Shown: positions 9,305 to 17,521 of the stretch, piece after piece | Position numbering within the stretch: the first letter of the stretch is position 1 | Layout: each line of letters opens with the position of its first letter | From: JAKFFN01 sp964444305 | Lineage (GTDB): Bacteria; Sumerlaeota; Sumerlaeia; Sumerlaeales; Sumerlaeaceae | Reading direction: 5' to 3' | Assembly (NCBI GenBank): GCA_964444305.1 | Contig: CAYUGQ010000005.1 | Span: forward strand, 1-44,373 | Length of the DNA: 44,373 nt | The notes under the pieces: generated by a model | Database searches by the model: none | The model's input: the letters and a program-made list of their open reading frames with translations, nothing else | Told to the model about the DNA's origin: nothing | Position numbers and translations under genes: made by a program

Positions 9305-9919
9305 TTATTGCCACCCGTTAAAATAGGGCAGGTTAGATGCCGTAGCAGCAACCTGGTCACCGGCCGCAATCAGTTCGGCTGTGGTATCCCACTTACCTTC
9401 CACAAACTGCTGGCGCACCCCTTCCGGCATTTCGAAAGGAACTTCCACGTTGCCAGCGGTGACTTTCTTATTTTCCACGTCGACCGTAACTTCTTTTGAA
9501 GGATCAGCTTCGACAGCATCCATCAGCTTTTGAATATCGGCCTCAGTAACCACCACGCAAGGCACGCCGAGGGCCACACAGTTGCCGAAGAAAATCTCCG
9601 CAAAGCTTTCACCCACAATAGCCTTTACACCTTTACCCCACCGCATGATGGCCTGCGGGGCGTGTTCGCGGCTTGAACCGCAGCCAAAGTTCTTGTTCAC
9701 CAGCATGACGGTGGCGTCAGCGAATTGAGACTTGTCGAGTGCATGAACCTCGCCGCTTTGCTTCAACTGACGACGGTCGTCTTCAAAGGCATGTTCGCCC
9801 AGACCGTCAAACACGACGCACTTAAGGTAGCGCGCGGGGATGATGCGGTCAGTATCAATATCATTGCCACGGACGGGGATGGCCCGGCCGGTGATTTTCA
9901 CACGTTTTAGATCTTCCAT
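9305..9919 (-). CDS. leuD: 3-isopropylmalate dehydratase small subunit
   Basis: 204 residues with the aconitase swivel-domain motifs: GNDIDTDRIIPARYL near the N-terminus and GCGSSREHAPQA in the middle. With LeuC it isomerises 2-isopropylmalate to 3-isopropylmalate in leucine biosynthesis. It is the last gene of a marR-leuC-leuD operon, 50 nt after leuC, with AGGTT upstream of its ATG. The C-terminal 30 residues (after FEMPEGVRQQFVEGKWD) are typical of the family. Confidence 0.95.
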   Translation of the reverse strand: MEDLKRVKITGRAIPVRGNDIDTDRIIPARYLKCVVFDGLGEHAFEDDRRQLKQSGEVHALDKSQFADATVMLVNKNFGCGSSREHAPQAIMRWGKGVKAIVGESFAEIFFGNCVALGVPCVVVTEADIQKLMDAVEADPSKEVTVDVENKKVTAGNVEVPFEMPEGVRQQFVEGKWDTTAELIAAGDQVAATASNLPYFNGWQ

Positions 9920-9969
9920 TAATGTTAACCTGTTCTTTCATTAAAGCTGTTTGAGTTTTCTGGCCCTAA

Positions 9970-11400
9970 TCAGACCCCAACCGGCTCCGCGATTTCAAAG
10001 AATTCGCGAGCATCAACCACCTCACCGGCCAGAGCTGCTGCGGTTACCATTACCGGACTCATGAGGAGTGTGCGACCTGTGGGGCTACCCTGGCGACCTT
10101 TGAAATTACGGTTCGAGCTGCTGGCGCAAACTTCCCGGTCTTTCAGCTTGTCCGGGTTCATTGCCAGGCACATGCTGCATCCTGCTTCCCGAAATTCAAA
10201 TCCGGCATCACGCAGCACCTGATCATAGCCACGACGCTGCATTTCATATTTCACAAGCTGGCTGCCCGGTACCGCAATCGCCCGCACATGAGGTGCCACC
10301 TTGCCACCGTGTTCTTTCAGGAATTTGACCACTTCCTCAAAGTCAGAGATACGGCCGTTGGTACAGCTACCCAGGAACGCCACGTCGATCTTCGTGCCGG
10401 CAATGGGCTGCCCCGGCTCAAAACTCATGTAATCATAGGCTTCCTGAATCAGCGCCTGCTCGGTTTCGTCGAACTGTTCCTTGGCAGGGATGCGACCACC
10501 CACGCTGGTGCTCTGGCCAGGCGTAATGCCCCAGGTAACAACAGGCTCGATGTCTTCAGCATTGATGATAACCACGTCGTCATAATGGGCATCCGGGTCG
10601 CTCTTGATGCTGTCCCAATACGCAACCGCGCGATCCCAGGCTTCATCCTTCGGAGCGTACTCGCGGCCCTTCAGGTAGTCATAGGTCGTCTGATCAGGGT
10701 TCACATAACCACAGCGAGCACCCCCTTCGATGCTCATGTTACACACGGTCATGCGCTCTTCCATGGTGAAGTTGTCAAACACTTCTCCGGCATACTCATA
10801 AGCGTACCCGACGCCGCCCTTCACACCCAGTTGCTGAATGATATACAGGGTGACGTCTTTAGCATACACGCCCGGGCGCAGTTTGCCGTTCACTTCAATG
10901 CGGCGCACTTTCAGCTTGCCCATGGCAAGAGTCTGCGAAGCCAGAACGTCTCGTACCTGGCTGGTGCCAATACCAAAAGCCAAAGCCCCGAAAGCCCCGT
11001 GGGTGCTCGTGTGGCTGTCACCACAACAAATCGTCATGCCGGGCTGAGTCAGACCGCGCTCGGGCCCAATGATATGCACGATGCCCTGTTCGCCGGCCTT
11101 GGGATGGAAAAACTTCAGGCCATACTGCTTCGTATTATCTTCCAGGGCAACGAGCATTTCTTCGGCCATCGGATCGCCGAGCGGGCGGGCCTGGCTATGC
11201 GTAGGGATAATGTGATCCACCGTCGCGAAGTTGCGCTCCGGATACTTTACGCCCCATCCGCGCTCGCGCAGCATGCTGAATGCCTGCGGGCTTGTCACTT
11301 CGTGGATCATCTGGAGACCCATCAGTACCTGGTACTGACCACTATCCAGCTTGCGCACAGTATGCAGATCAAAAACTTTTTCGTACAGACTTTTTCCCAT
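9970..11400 (-). CDS. leuC: 3-isopropylmalate dehydratase large subunit
   Basis: 476 residues; aconitase-family large subunit of isopropylmalate isomerase. Motifs seen: CCGDSHTSTHGAFGALAFGIG (split here as CCGDSHTSTHGAFG and LAFGIGTSQ), the first iron-sulfur cysteine in GSCTNGRISDFEE and the CxxC pair in EAGCSMCLAMNPD, giving the three [4Fe-4S] ligands. I chose the ATG at 11400, which has a good GGAAGGA Shine-Dalgarno; the same frame stays open to 11496 only inside the upstream marR gene. It starts 4 nt after the marR stop, so the two are probably co-transcribed and translationally coupled. Confidence 0.95.
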   Translation of the reverse strand: MGKSLYEKVFDLHTVRKLDSGQYQVLMGLQMIHEVTSPQAFSMLRERGWGVKYPERNFATVDHIIPTHSQARPLGDPMAEEMLVALEDNTKQYGLKFFHPKAGEQGIVHIIGPERGLTQPGMTICCGDSHTSTHGAFGALAFGIGTSQVRDVLASQTLAMGKLKVRRIEVNGKLRPGVYAKDVTLYIIQQLGVKGGVGYAYEYAGEVFDNFTMEERMTVCNMSIEGGARCGYVNPDQTTYDYLKGREYAPKDEAWDRAVAYWDSIKSDPDAHYDDVVIINAEDIEPVVTWGITPGQSTSVGGRIPAKEQFDETEQALIQEAYDYMSFEPGQPIAGTKIDVAFLGSCTNGRISDFEEVVKFLKEHGGKVAPHVRAIAVPGSQLVKYEMQRRGYDQVLRDAGFEFREAGCSMCLAMNPDKLKDREVCASSSNRNFKGRQGSPTGRTLLMSPVMVTAAALAGEVVDAREFFEIAEPVGV

Positions 11401-11404
11401 GTTC

Positions 11405-11899
11405 TTATCCTTCCAGGGCTTTACGGTTATTGGCTTTATCTTCTGAGTATTTTTCCAGGCGGTCAGACAGATCCGCCGCAAAATGTTGAAATTCAACGAG
11501 TTTGTTCAGAGGCAACTGACTCCAAATGGCGTCAATAGCCTCCTGTCGCTCGCGACGCAATCGCTCCATCAAGGCCTCACCCTCGACGGTCAACGTATAG
11601 CGCCGCATCCGTCCATCATTGCCATCCACGGCCACTTCAATCAGCTTCTTGTCGATAAGCTGCCGAATGATCTTTGAAACTGCCGCCGCGCTGCTGTCGC
11701 GACGCCGCGCAAACATCGACGGCATAAATTGTTCATCCGTGACTTCATCCAGCACACACCACTGCTGGACCGTCAGATTGACCGCCCGCGCAAGCTGCTC
11801 ACGCCGCTGGACGAAAAGATCTGAAAGCCGCTGCAACTGCTCGATGGCAGCCACGACGGGGCTGGAGAGAGTACATTCTTTTTCCTGAACTATGCTCAT
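11405..11899 (-). CDS. MarR family transcriptional regulator, probable regulator of leuCD
   Basis: 164 residues with a winged helix-turn-helix of MarR type: SSAAAVSKIIRQLIDKKLIE (recognition helix) and the wing DGNDGRMRRYTLTVEGEAL. MarR proteins are dimeric ligand-responsive DNA binders. It is the first gene of the operon, 4 nt before leuC, which suggests it regulates leucine synthesis or is itself read out with it; this pairing is unusual, since leu genes are more often under attenuation, T-box, Lrp or LysR control. The effector is unknown. A 14-bp near-palindrome over its predicted promoter could be an autoregulatory operator. Confidence 0.85.
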   Translation of the reverse strand: MSIVQEKECTLSSPVVAAIEQLQRLSDLFVQRREQLARAVNLTVQQWCVLDEVTDEQFMPSMFARRRDSSAAAVSKIIRQLIDKKLIEVAVDGNDGRMRRYTLTVEGEALMERLRRERQEAIDAIWSQLPLNKLVEFQHFAADLSDRLEKYSEDKANNRKALEG

Positions 11900-11902
11900 T
11901 TG

Positions 11903-11942
11903 TTTACCATGGTTAATTATTGGCCAGAATACAATTTGTTCA
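11903..11942 (-). promoter_or_regulatory. Candidate marR-leuCD promoter with overlapping palindromic operator
   Basis: On the minus strand TGAACA (11937-11942) and TAATTA (11914-11919) are separated by exactly 17 nt, a plausible -35/-10 pair. The near-palindrome TTTACCATGGTTAA (11903-11916, one mismatched pair) overlaps the -10 and predicted start of transcription, the usual place for a MarR operator. The resulting leader before the marR ATG would be only about 8 nt. Prediction from sequence only. Confidence 0.45.
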
Positions 11943-11956
11943 TTCCGGGCTGAACA

Positions 11957-13381
11957 TTAGAAATAGCGCCCATGATCCGATGGGCGATCTTCTCGTTTGA
12001 AGCTGACCTCATAAATCTCCCGCACCAGCACCAGCGCCAGTATGGTGATCATGCTGAGGCGTGCTACCCGAATCATCTGGGGGCGCGGCAGAGCGAAAAG
12101 GAAAACTGTCCCGGCCACGGCAATCATATAACCGAACCGGAAAGAATCGCGCAGCTCAAGCCGGCCAATATAAAGACCCTGGATACACCACGGCAAAAAG
12201 AGAAGCATCCAGCCCAGCACTGATGCCATACGGGGGCGGCGAAAGACTTGCATGGTAGTCACGGCAACGGCCAGGGCCAGCAAGGGATGCATCGGAACAC
12301 TGTACCACCCAAACAAAGCATCCCCCGCAAAAAACGTAAATGCCAGCGTGTAAATGGGCAGTACCATCATGACCGGCGACACCCGTGGCTGCATCACCTG
12401 GATTAAGGCGCAAAACCATCCCGCCAGCAAAATGCCGTTCAGATCAATCTGATCAACCAGACGCGGTGCCCCGCTGATGAGCTGGAAGGCGTTAAACCCC
12501 CGAAATCGAACCGCCTGAGCCTGCATCACCGCCACAAAGTTATCAAAGCCAAACCACACCGCCCAGCCCAGGTAAACAGCCGCTCCCAGTACTAGGCCTG
12601 CCAGCACAAAACCAATTTCGCGGAAGCGCCGCTCATGAATCATTAACCCAATCAGCACCGGCACCTGGCAGACCGCCGGGACTTTCGTCAGCAAGGCCGC
12701 AGCCGTTGTTAATATCACGGTGATGGCCATTGTTCGCCGGCTGATTTTAGTCAGGGTCCAGGATTGCACCGCCCATACAGAGGCCAGCAACCATACCACG
12801 GAGAGGTTGTCCGCAAGGATCAATCGTCCATGGGCGGCAGAATGGCTCATAAAACCATAGATCAATGCCGTCAGCAAAGCCGCAGGTCCGCCAAAGGCCT
12901 GCCGTGTTACAATAAACAAAAGCCAAAACGCTGCGGCAAAAACCGGCAACATCATCCACCGTGCCCGCGCCAAATCCACATCCCACAATACCATCAACCG
13001 CCCATCGGCAGCCTGCTGCACCAGGCGCTCTGGTGACGTCAACTTTGCAGCGGCCCCGGCCAGCAGGGTAAACAGCGGGGGGTGATCAAACGCCGGGGAC
13101 ACCATCACGAAACCGGTCTCTCCATAAATTCCCATGCCTATCCGCTTGCTTCCGGCCAGGCCAGACCAGGTCATAACTTCGCCGTTTTCCCAGAAATTAA
13201 GACCGCCCCAGAGATAGTGAAACTCGTCATTGGTTGCATGGGGAGCCGGGTAGTCCCCAATACCCGCAGCCCGCCACGTTAAGGCTGACAAGAAGATCAG
13301 CCAGGCCACCAGCAAGACATTGCGAGGGTTTTGGAGATCAAGAGACATGGAGAATCTGGAGACCGGCGCGGCGTTTGACAT
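11957..13381 (-). CDS. Polytopic membrane glycosyltransferase-like protein (GT39/ArnT/PMT type)
   Basis: 474 residues, about ten to twelve hydrophobic segments. After the first membrane helix comes a loop with the acidic pair in TNDEFHYLWGGL, the position of the catalytic Asp/Glu in GT-C enzymes of the PMT/ArnT clan, followed by a loop with DHPPLFTLLAG, which is also a hallmark (the HPP motif). Such enzymes transfer sugars from polyprenyl-phosphate donors to protein or lipid acceptors at the outer face of the inner membrane. Start set at ATG 13381; the frame also offers TTG 13399 and ATG 13348, none with a clear Shine-Dalgarno. Acceptor unknown. It lies alone between marR and the tRNA gene on the same strand. 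Confidence 0.7.
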   Translation of the reverse strand: MSNAAPVSRFSMSLDLQNPRNVLLVAWLIFLSALTWRAAGIGDYPAPHATNDEFHYLWGGLNFWENGEVMTWSGLAGSKRIGMGIYGETGFVMVSPAFDHPPLFTLLAGAAAKLTSPERLVQQAADGRLMVLWDVDLARARWMMLPVFAAAFWLLFIVTRQAFGGPAALLTALIYGFMSHSAAHGRLILADNLSVVWLLASVWAVQSWTLTKISRRTMAITVILTTAAALLTKVPAVCQVPVLIGLMIHERRFREIGFVLAGLVLGAAVYLGWAVWFGFDNFVAVMQAQAVRFRGFNAFQLISGAPRLVDQIDLNGILLAGWFCALIQVMQPRVSPVMMVLPIYTLAFTFFAGDALFGWYSVPMHPLLALAVAVTTMQVFRRPRMASVLGWMLLFLPWCIQGLYIGRLELRDSFRFGYMIAVAGTVFLFALPRPQMIRVARLSMITILALVLVREIYEVSFKREDRPSDHGRYF

Positions 13382-13492
13382 GGTTAATGTGATGGGCAAA
13401 CGCTAAAGGCTTTCGCAAGGAAAAGTGCAGATTGTAAAAGCCGAAATGCCCTGAAGAGTCAAGGGGTGCGCTGGTTTGAAAAATGAAAAAAC

Positions 13493-13567
13493 TGGCTGGG
13501 GAGGAAGGATTCGAACCTTCGAATGCGGGATCCAAAGACCCGTGCCTTGCCACTTGGCTACTCCCCA
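13493..13567 (-). tRNA. tRNA-Gln (anticodon UUG)
   Basis: Reading the minus strand: acceptor TGGGGAG pairs with CTCCCCA, discriminator G, and CCA is encoded. The T arm is GAAGG-TTCGAAT-CCTTC. The anticodon loop CTTTGGA gives anticodon TTG, with four good stem pairs and a U-U mismatch next to the loop. A TGGGGAG acceptor is usual for tRNA-Gln. A GTTTTTTC run follows the CCA end and may aid termination. Confidence 0.93.
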
Positions 13568-13652
13568 GCGCTGGGGGTTTTTACAGGAAAGGTGCTTACT
13601 GATTCATTGCGGAGTCAAGCAAGACGTCGCAATATGTTTTTCGGACCCATTC

Positions 13653-13672
13653 TTGCTATATTTGTGCTCGAC
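13653..13672 (+). repeat. 20-bp element, copy 1, upstream of lpxK; candidate extended -10 promoter
   Basis: Identical over 20 nt to 20378-20397. It contains TGC-TATATT, which matches an extended -10 (TGnTATAAT-like), and is 154 bp before the lpxK start. No convincing -35 is visible. Both copies lie on the + strand in an intergenic region before a + strand gene. Confidence 0.55.
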
Positions 13673-13825
13673 TAAAATCAAATTTCTCTTGCGTAGGCAT
13701 TTCGTAATTGATTTTGTTGTGATGCGCGAATTATGTAGCCAGAATTGCATGGAGAAACAGTTCATCGTGTCGATTGCTGATAAATTAATCCAGGTTGGTA
13801 GCTCATCTGTAAAGCAGGTGAAGCT

Positions 13826-14908
13826 TTGATCCGCAGCCTCGCGTCGGGACTTTACGGCGGCGTGGTGGAAGCCCGTCGCAAGCTATACGCGGCCGGGCTG
13901 GTCCCCGTACGCAAAGCTTCGGTTCCCGTCGTTTGTGTCGGAAATCTTTCTGTCGGTGGGACGGGAAAAACACCCATGGTGGAATTCCTTGCCCGAATGA
14001 TGCCCGCATGGGGGCTTTGGCCGGGAATTGTCAGTCGTGGTTACAAACGAGAAACCCCGCCCGACCAGTTTGTGCTGGTCAGTGACGGCCGTGAAATTTA
14101 TGCGACCCCCGGGGAGGGAGGCGATGAGCCGGTCCTGTTGGCAAATATGCTGCGCGGGGTGGCCGTTGCCGTTTGTGCAGATCGCGCCCGGGCGTGCGAT
14201 GAACTTACCAGCGCCGGCCTTTGTGACTCCATCATTCTGGATGACGGATTTCAGCATCTGAAACTCCACCGCGATTGCGATATCGTCCTGGTGGACGCCA
14301 CTGTTGACCTCGCAAACACCCGGATGCTTCCCTTTGGAACCCGCCGCGAGCCCCTCAGCGCTCTGCGCCGAGCCACTTGCGTGGTCCATACGAAGGTTCC
14401 CAACCAGGATGCCCTCGCCCCCAAGAACGATTTTTACCGGAAAAATCGCGCCAAGGTTTCAAAAATAGCTCCTTGGGTTCCGCAGTTCGCAACACGGTTT
14501 TTGCCAGAAGGTCTGGTCCGTATCGGCGCCGCCGATGTGGATTTTGTGGAAGAACTGGACCTTGGTGATTTGCCTGGTCTGCGCGTGCTGGCCTTTGCCG
14601 GAATCGCCCGGCCGGAAACATTTTTCGACACCCTGCGCGGTCTTGGCTGTGAAGTTCTGGAGCGACCGTTTGACGATCATCAGTCTTACGACTACCGCGA
14701 GATCGCCCACCTGCTGGACGATGCCGTGGAGAATAAGGCCGAAGCCATCATCACCACTGCGAAAGATGCTGTGAAACTGCTGGATATGAAATTGCCTGAC
14801 GCGCCTCCTATCTACATGCTGACTCAGACGGTGCAGATGGACGACCAGGAAGGTTTCCGCGAACTCCTGAGCGACACCCTTCGCCAGGCCGTGCCCGTCA
14901 GCGCCTGA
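13826..14908 (+). CDS. lpxK: Tetraacyldisaccharide 4'-kinase
   Basis: 360 residues. P-loop in VGNLSVGGTGKTP (residues 38-50), SRGYKR, the GDEP motif, and the DDGFQH signature in ILDDGFQHLKL are all diagnostic of LpxK. It phosphorylates the 4' position of the lipid A disaccharide precursor at the cytoplasmic face of the inner membrane, so the host makes lipid A. Start is TTG at 13826 with AGGTG 5 nt upstream; it overlaps the stop of a 26-codon ORF (13750-13829) that could be a leader but has no independent support. No other lpx gene lies in the window. No terminator for lpxK is visible; the hairpin downstream is oriented for groEL. Confidence 0.95.
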   Translation: MIRSLASGLYGGVVEARRKLYAAGLVPVRKASVPVVCVGNLSVGGTGKTPMVEFLARMMPAWGLWPGIVSRGYKRETPPDQFVLVSDGREIYATPGEGGDEPVLLANMLRGVAVAVCADRARACDELTSAGLCDSIILDDGFQHLKLHRDCDIVLVDATVDLANTRMLPFGTRREPLSALRRATCVVHTKVPNQDALAPKNDFYRKNRAKVSKIAPWVPQFATRFLPEGLVRIGAADVDFVEELDLGDLPGLRVLAFAGIARPETFFDTLRGLGCEVLERPFDDHQSYDYREIAHLLDDAVENKAEAIITTAKDAVKLLDMKLPDAPPIYMLTQTVQMDDQEGFRELLSDTLRQAVPVSA

Positions 14909-15018
14909 GTGGATTGCTAGCCAAAGGCATCCGCCGGGCATATAACTCTGCGGAAATTAGTCTCCACGACCAGCCATCGATTATTATCTAAAGCAGACAC
15001 TCCTAAAATAAAGAAAAT

Positions 15019-15044
15019 GCCCGCAGAGAAAGCTCTCTGCGGGC
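15019..15044 (-). terminator. Intrinsic terminator of groESL
   Basis: Perfect 11-bp stem GCCCGCAGAGA / TCTCTGCGGGC with a 4-nt loop. On the minus strand it is followed by ATTTTCTTTATTTT, a U-rich tail, 44 nt after the groEL stop. Confidence 0.85.
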
Positions 15045-15087
15045 GAAGTTAAATGCCCTACCGATCGGCCATTTAATTTTTTAAGGC

Positions 15088-16719
15088 TTAGTACATTCCG
15101 CCGCCGGGAGGCATGGCGGGTGCAGCAGGCTCTTCTTTTGGAATCTCAGTGATGAGGCATTCCGTGGTGAGGAGCAGACCGCTTACGCTGGCTGCGTTCT
15201 GAAGAGCGCTACGGCTTACCTTGGCCGGGTCAATGACGCCAGCTTCCAGCAGGTCTGTGTACTCTTCCGTGGCAGCGTTAAAGCCGTAGCTCACGCCACT
15301 GTTTTCCTTCACCTTCTCAACAACGATGGAACCTTCCAGACCGGCGTTGGCAGCGATGGAACGGGCCGGAGCTTCCAGGGCGCGGGAGATGATCAGGGCA
15401 CCCTGCTTTTCGTCGCCATCCAGTTCTTCAGCGGCCTTAACCACGGCGGAGATCGCCTTCAGGAATACAACACCGCCGCCAGGGACGATGCCTTCTTCCA
15501 CAGCAGCACGGGTAGCATGAAGGGCGTCTTCCACGCGGGCTTTCTTTTCCTTCATTTCCACTTCAGTGCTGGCGCCAACCTTGATCACAGCTACGCCGCC
15601 GGCGAGCTTTGCAAGGCGCTCCTGCAGCTTCTCGCGATCATAATCGCTGCTGCTGTCTTCGATCTGACGACGAATCTGACCGATGCGGCCTTCGATGTCG
15701 CTCTTCTGGCCACTGCCTTCAATGATCGTCGTGTTTTCTTTTTCAATGTGGATGGTTTTGGCCTGGCCAAGATCTTCCAGCGTGGCGCTTTCCAGCTTGA
15801 TGCCGATTTCTTCGCTGATCACCCGACCACCGGTCAGGATGGCGATGTCTTCCAGCATAGCCTTGCGGCGATCACCAAAGCCAGGAGCCTTGACAGCAGC
15901 TACCTGCAGGGTGCCACGCAGCTTGTTGACCACCAGGGTGGCCAAGGCTTCGCCGTCAACATCTTCAGAGATGATGACCAGCGGACGACCCTGCTGAACA
16001 ACCTTTTCCAAAACTGGAAGCAGGTCTTTCATGGTGCTGATTTTCTTGTCATAGATCAGAACATAAGCGTCCTTCACTTCGGCAACCATCTTGTCGGTAT
16101 CCGTCACGAAGTACGGAGACAGATAGCCCTTGTCGAACTGCATACCTTCCACAACTTCCAGGTCGGTATCGATGGACTTGTTCTCTTCAACGGTGATGAC
16201 ACCGTCTTTTCCAACTTTGTCCATAGCTTCGGCAATCAGCTCACCGATTTCAGAGTCGCTGTTTGCAGAGATGGTCGCAACCTGAGCGATTTTCTTATGA
16301 TCACGGGTTGGGGTGGCCTGCTCTTTAATAGCAGCAACGGCGGCGACAACCGCTTTGTCGATACCACGCTTAATGCTCATGGGGTTAGCGCCAGCGGTTA
16401 CGTTCTTCACGCCTTCACGATAGATCGCCTGGGCCAGAACGGTAGCCGTCGTGGTGCCGTCACCTGCGACGTCGCTGGTCTTGCTTGCGACTTCGCGAAC
16501 CATCTGGGCACCCATGTTTTCAAAAGGATCTTCCAGTTCGATTTCCTTGGCGACGGTTACGCCGTCCTTGGTAATCGTGGGAGCGCCGAACTTCTTGTCC
16601 AGTACGACGTTGCGTCCCTTGGGGCCGAGGGTGGTTTTCACCGCTTCAGCCAGCTTGTCCACGCCCTTAAGAATCGCTGTGCGGGCGTCTTCACTGTACT
16701 TTATCTGCTTTGCAGCCAT
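15088..16719 (-). CDS. groEL: Chaperonin GroEL (60 kDa, Cpn60)
   Basis: 543 residues, full length. Seen: AAKQIKYSEDARTAILKGVD at the N-terminus, TTLGPKGRNVVLDKK, the ATP site GDGTTTATVLAQ, VVEGMQFDKGYLSPYF and the Gly/Met C-terminal tail (PPGGGMY, shorter than the usual repeated GGM tail). It assembles as a double heptameric ring with GroES and folds cytoplasmic proteins using ATP. It lies 103 nt downstream of groES in the standard order, and its own terminator follows. Confidence 0.98.
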   Translation of the reverse strand: MAAKQIKYSEDARTAILKGVDKLAEAVKTTLGPKGRNVVLDKKFGAPTITKDGVTVAKEIELEDPFENMGAQMVREVASKTSDVAGDGTTTATVLAQAIYREGVKNVTAGANPMSIKRGIDKAVVAAVAAIKEQATPTRDHKKIAQVATISANSDSEIGELIAEAMDKVGKDGVITVEENKSIDTDLEVVEGMQFDKGYLSPYFVTDTDKMVAEVKDAYVLIYDKKISTMKDLLPVLEKVVQQGRPLVIISEDVDGEALATLVVNKLRGTLQVAAVKAPGFGDRRKAMLEDIAILTGGRVISEEIGIKLESATLEDLGQAKTIHIEKENTTIIEGSGQKSDIEGRIGQIRRQIEDSSSDYDREKLQERLAKLAGGVAVIKVGASTEVEMKEKKARVEDALHATRAAVEEGIVPGGGVVFLKAISAVVKAAEELDGDEKQGALIISRALEAPARSIAANAGLEGSIVVEKVKENSGVSYGFNAATEEYTDLLEAGVIDPAKVSRSALQNAASVSGLLLTTECLITEIPKEEPAAPAMPPGGGMY

Positions 16720-16822
16720 CAGTAATTGTTCCTCCAGGTCCTCATGGTATTGAGGATGAGTTTATATTTGGTAAGAGGCCGACAGGGTTGTCGGCCGGGG
16801 TCTTTTGTTAAAGCTTCAGGCT

Positions 16823-17116
16823 TTAAGAGGTGATGATACCGAGAATATCGGTCTCATGCATGATGAGGTATTCTTCACCGTCGATCTTAACCTCGGTGCC
16901 GGCATACTTTCCGAAAAGGACTACGTCGCCGACTTTGACGTCCGGAGTAATGCGGTCTCCGTCATCGTCTTTTTTGCCTTCGCCGACGGCGATAACTGTA
17001 CCGCGCTGTGGCTTTTCCTTAGCGGTATCAGGGATAATAATGCCCGAGCTGCTGGTCTGCTCTGCCTCATCGGCGCGCTTAACCAGAACCCGGTCGTGCA
17101 ATGGACGAACCGGCAT
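16823..17116 (-). CDS. groES: Co-chaperonin GroES (10 kDa)
   Basis: 97 residues from the ATG at 17116 (VRPLHDRVLVKR start, GIIIPDTAKEKPQ mobile loop, GDVVLFGKYAGTE, ending GIITS). GGAGG lies 10 nt upstream of this ATG; the in-frame ATG at 17155 would add 13 residues not found in the family. GroES caps GroEL and is encoded just upstream of it. Confidence 0.97.
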   Translation of the reverse strand: MPVRPLHDRVLVKRADEAEQTSSSGIIIPDTAKEKPQRGTVIAVGEGKKDDDGDRITPDVKVGDVVLFGKYAGTEVKIDGEEYLIMHETDILGIITS

Positions 17117-17204
17117 AGGTTCACTGCCTCCATAAGAGATGATTTGTTGCTGCATCTTAAATGCAAAGTGAATGCCTGTTTGGGAATGGCTTGTAAGTCC
17201 AGTG

Positions 17205-17217
17205 TAATCAGTGATTA
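17205..17217. promoter_or_regulatory. Perfect 13-bp palindrome upstream of groES
   Basis: TAATCA-G-TGATTA, 89 bp before the groES start. Its symmetry suits a dimeric DNA-binding protein; no known regulator is recognised. A second inverted repeat, GTGTC-ATAAA-GACAC, lies at 17252-17266. Confidence 0.35.
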
Positions 17218-17428
17218 GAATCTCGGCGGTCGAAGGCCCGTTAGCAGTTGTGTGTCATAAAGACACGGGTGGCAAGAGCTGTCCATGAAAGTGCGTCAGC
17301 AAAACAGTCGTCGCCCGGCTTACCATCCCCGAAATGTGCAGGCTTCATGGAATGGTTTCAATGGCAGCACTTACCGCAGTCGCCCCTCCGCCAGCGGTTC
17401 CGGCAATAATATAAGGTTTATTTTATGC

Positions 17429-17459
17429 TTGATTTTTATCCGTGGCTCTATTCTATACT
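17429..17459 (+). promoter_or_regulatory. Candidate promoter of pseudopilin 1
   Basis: TATACT at 17454-17459 fits a -10; TTGATT at 17429-17434 could be a -35 but the 19-nt spacing is long. Same TATACT hexamer occurs at 40173-40178 before pseudopilin 3. Confidence 0.35.
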
Positions 17460-17521
17460 TAATGCAAGTAGACACAATTCCACGTCCATCCTACCATAAA
17501 AAAGATCAGGAGGATATAAAA

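Larger units (their letters stand above)
17117..17521. other. Divergent intergenic region between groES and pseudopilin gene (405 bp)
   Basis: No convincing gene here; the pseudopilin frame stays open back to 17285 but the Shine-Dalgarno and prepilin leader place its start at 17522. The region holds two inverted repeats on the groES side (17205-17217 and 17252-17266) and a candidate -10 for the pseudopilin (17454-17459). I looked for the CIRCE operator (TTAGCACTC-N9-GAGTGCTAA) of HrcA and did not find it. Confidence 0.6.

Noticed and set aside
10288..11538. 416-codon ORF on + opposite leuC
   Set aside because: It mirrors leuC and marR, which have clear family motifs; its product shows no family resemblance.
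13493..13567. Alternative reading of the tRNA as tRNA-Pro (anticodon UGG)
   Set aside because: Shifting the anticodon loop breaks the stem; the acceptor stem and loop geometry fit tRNA-Gln(UUG).
15517..16725. 402-codon ORF on + opposite groEL
   Set aside because: Shadow of groEL codon structure; GroEL on the minus strand is certain.
17117..17283. CIRCE operator before groES
   Set aside because: TTAGCAGTTG at 17241-17250 only resembles half a CIRCE site; the other half is missing.
17285..17521. Long N-terminal extension of pseudopilin 1
   Set aside because: AGGAGG and the short prepilin leader place the start at 17522.
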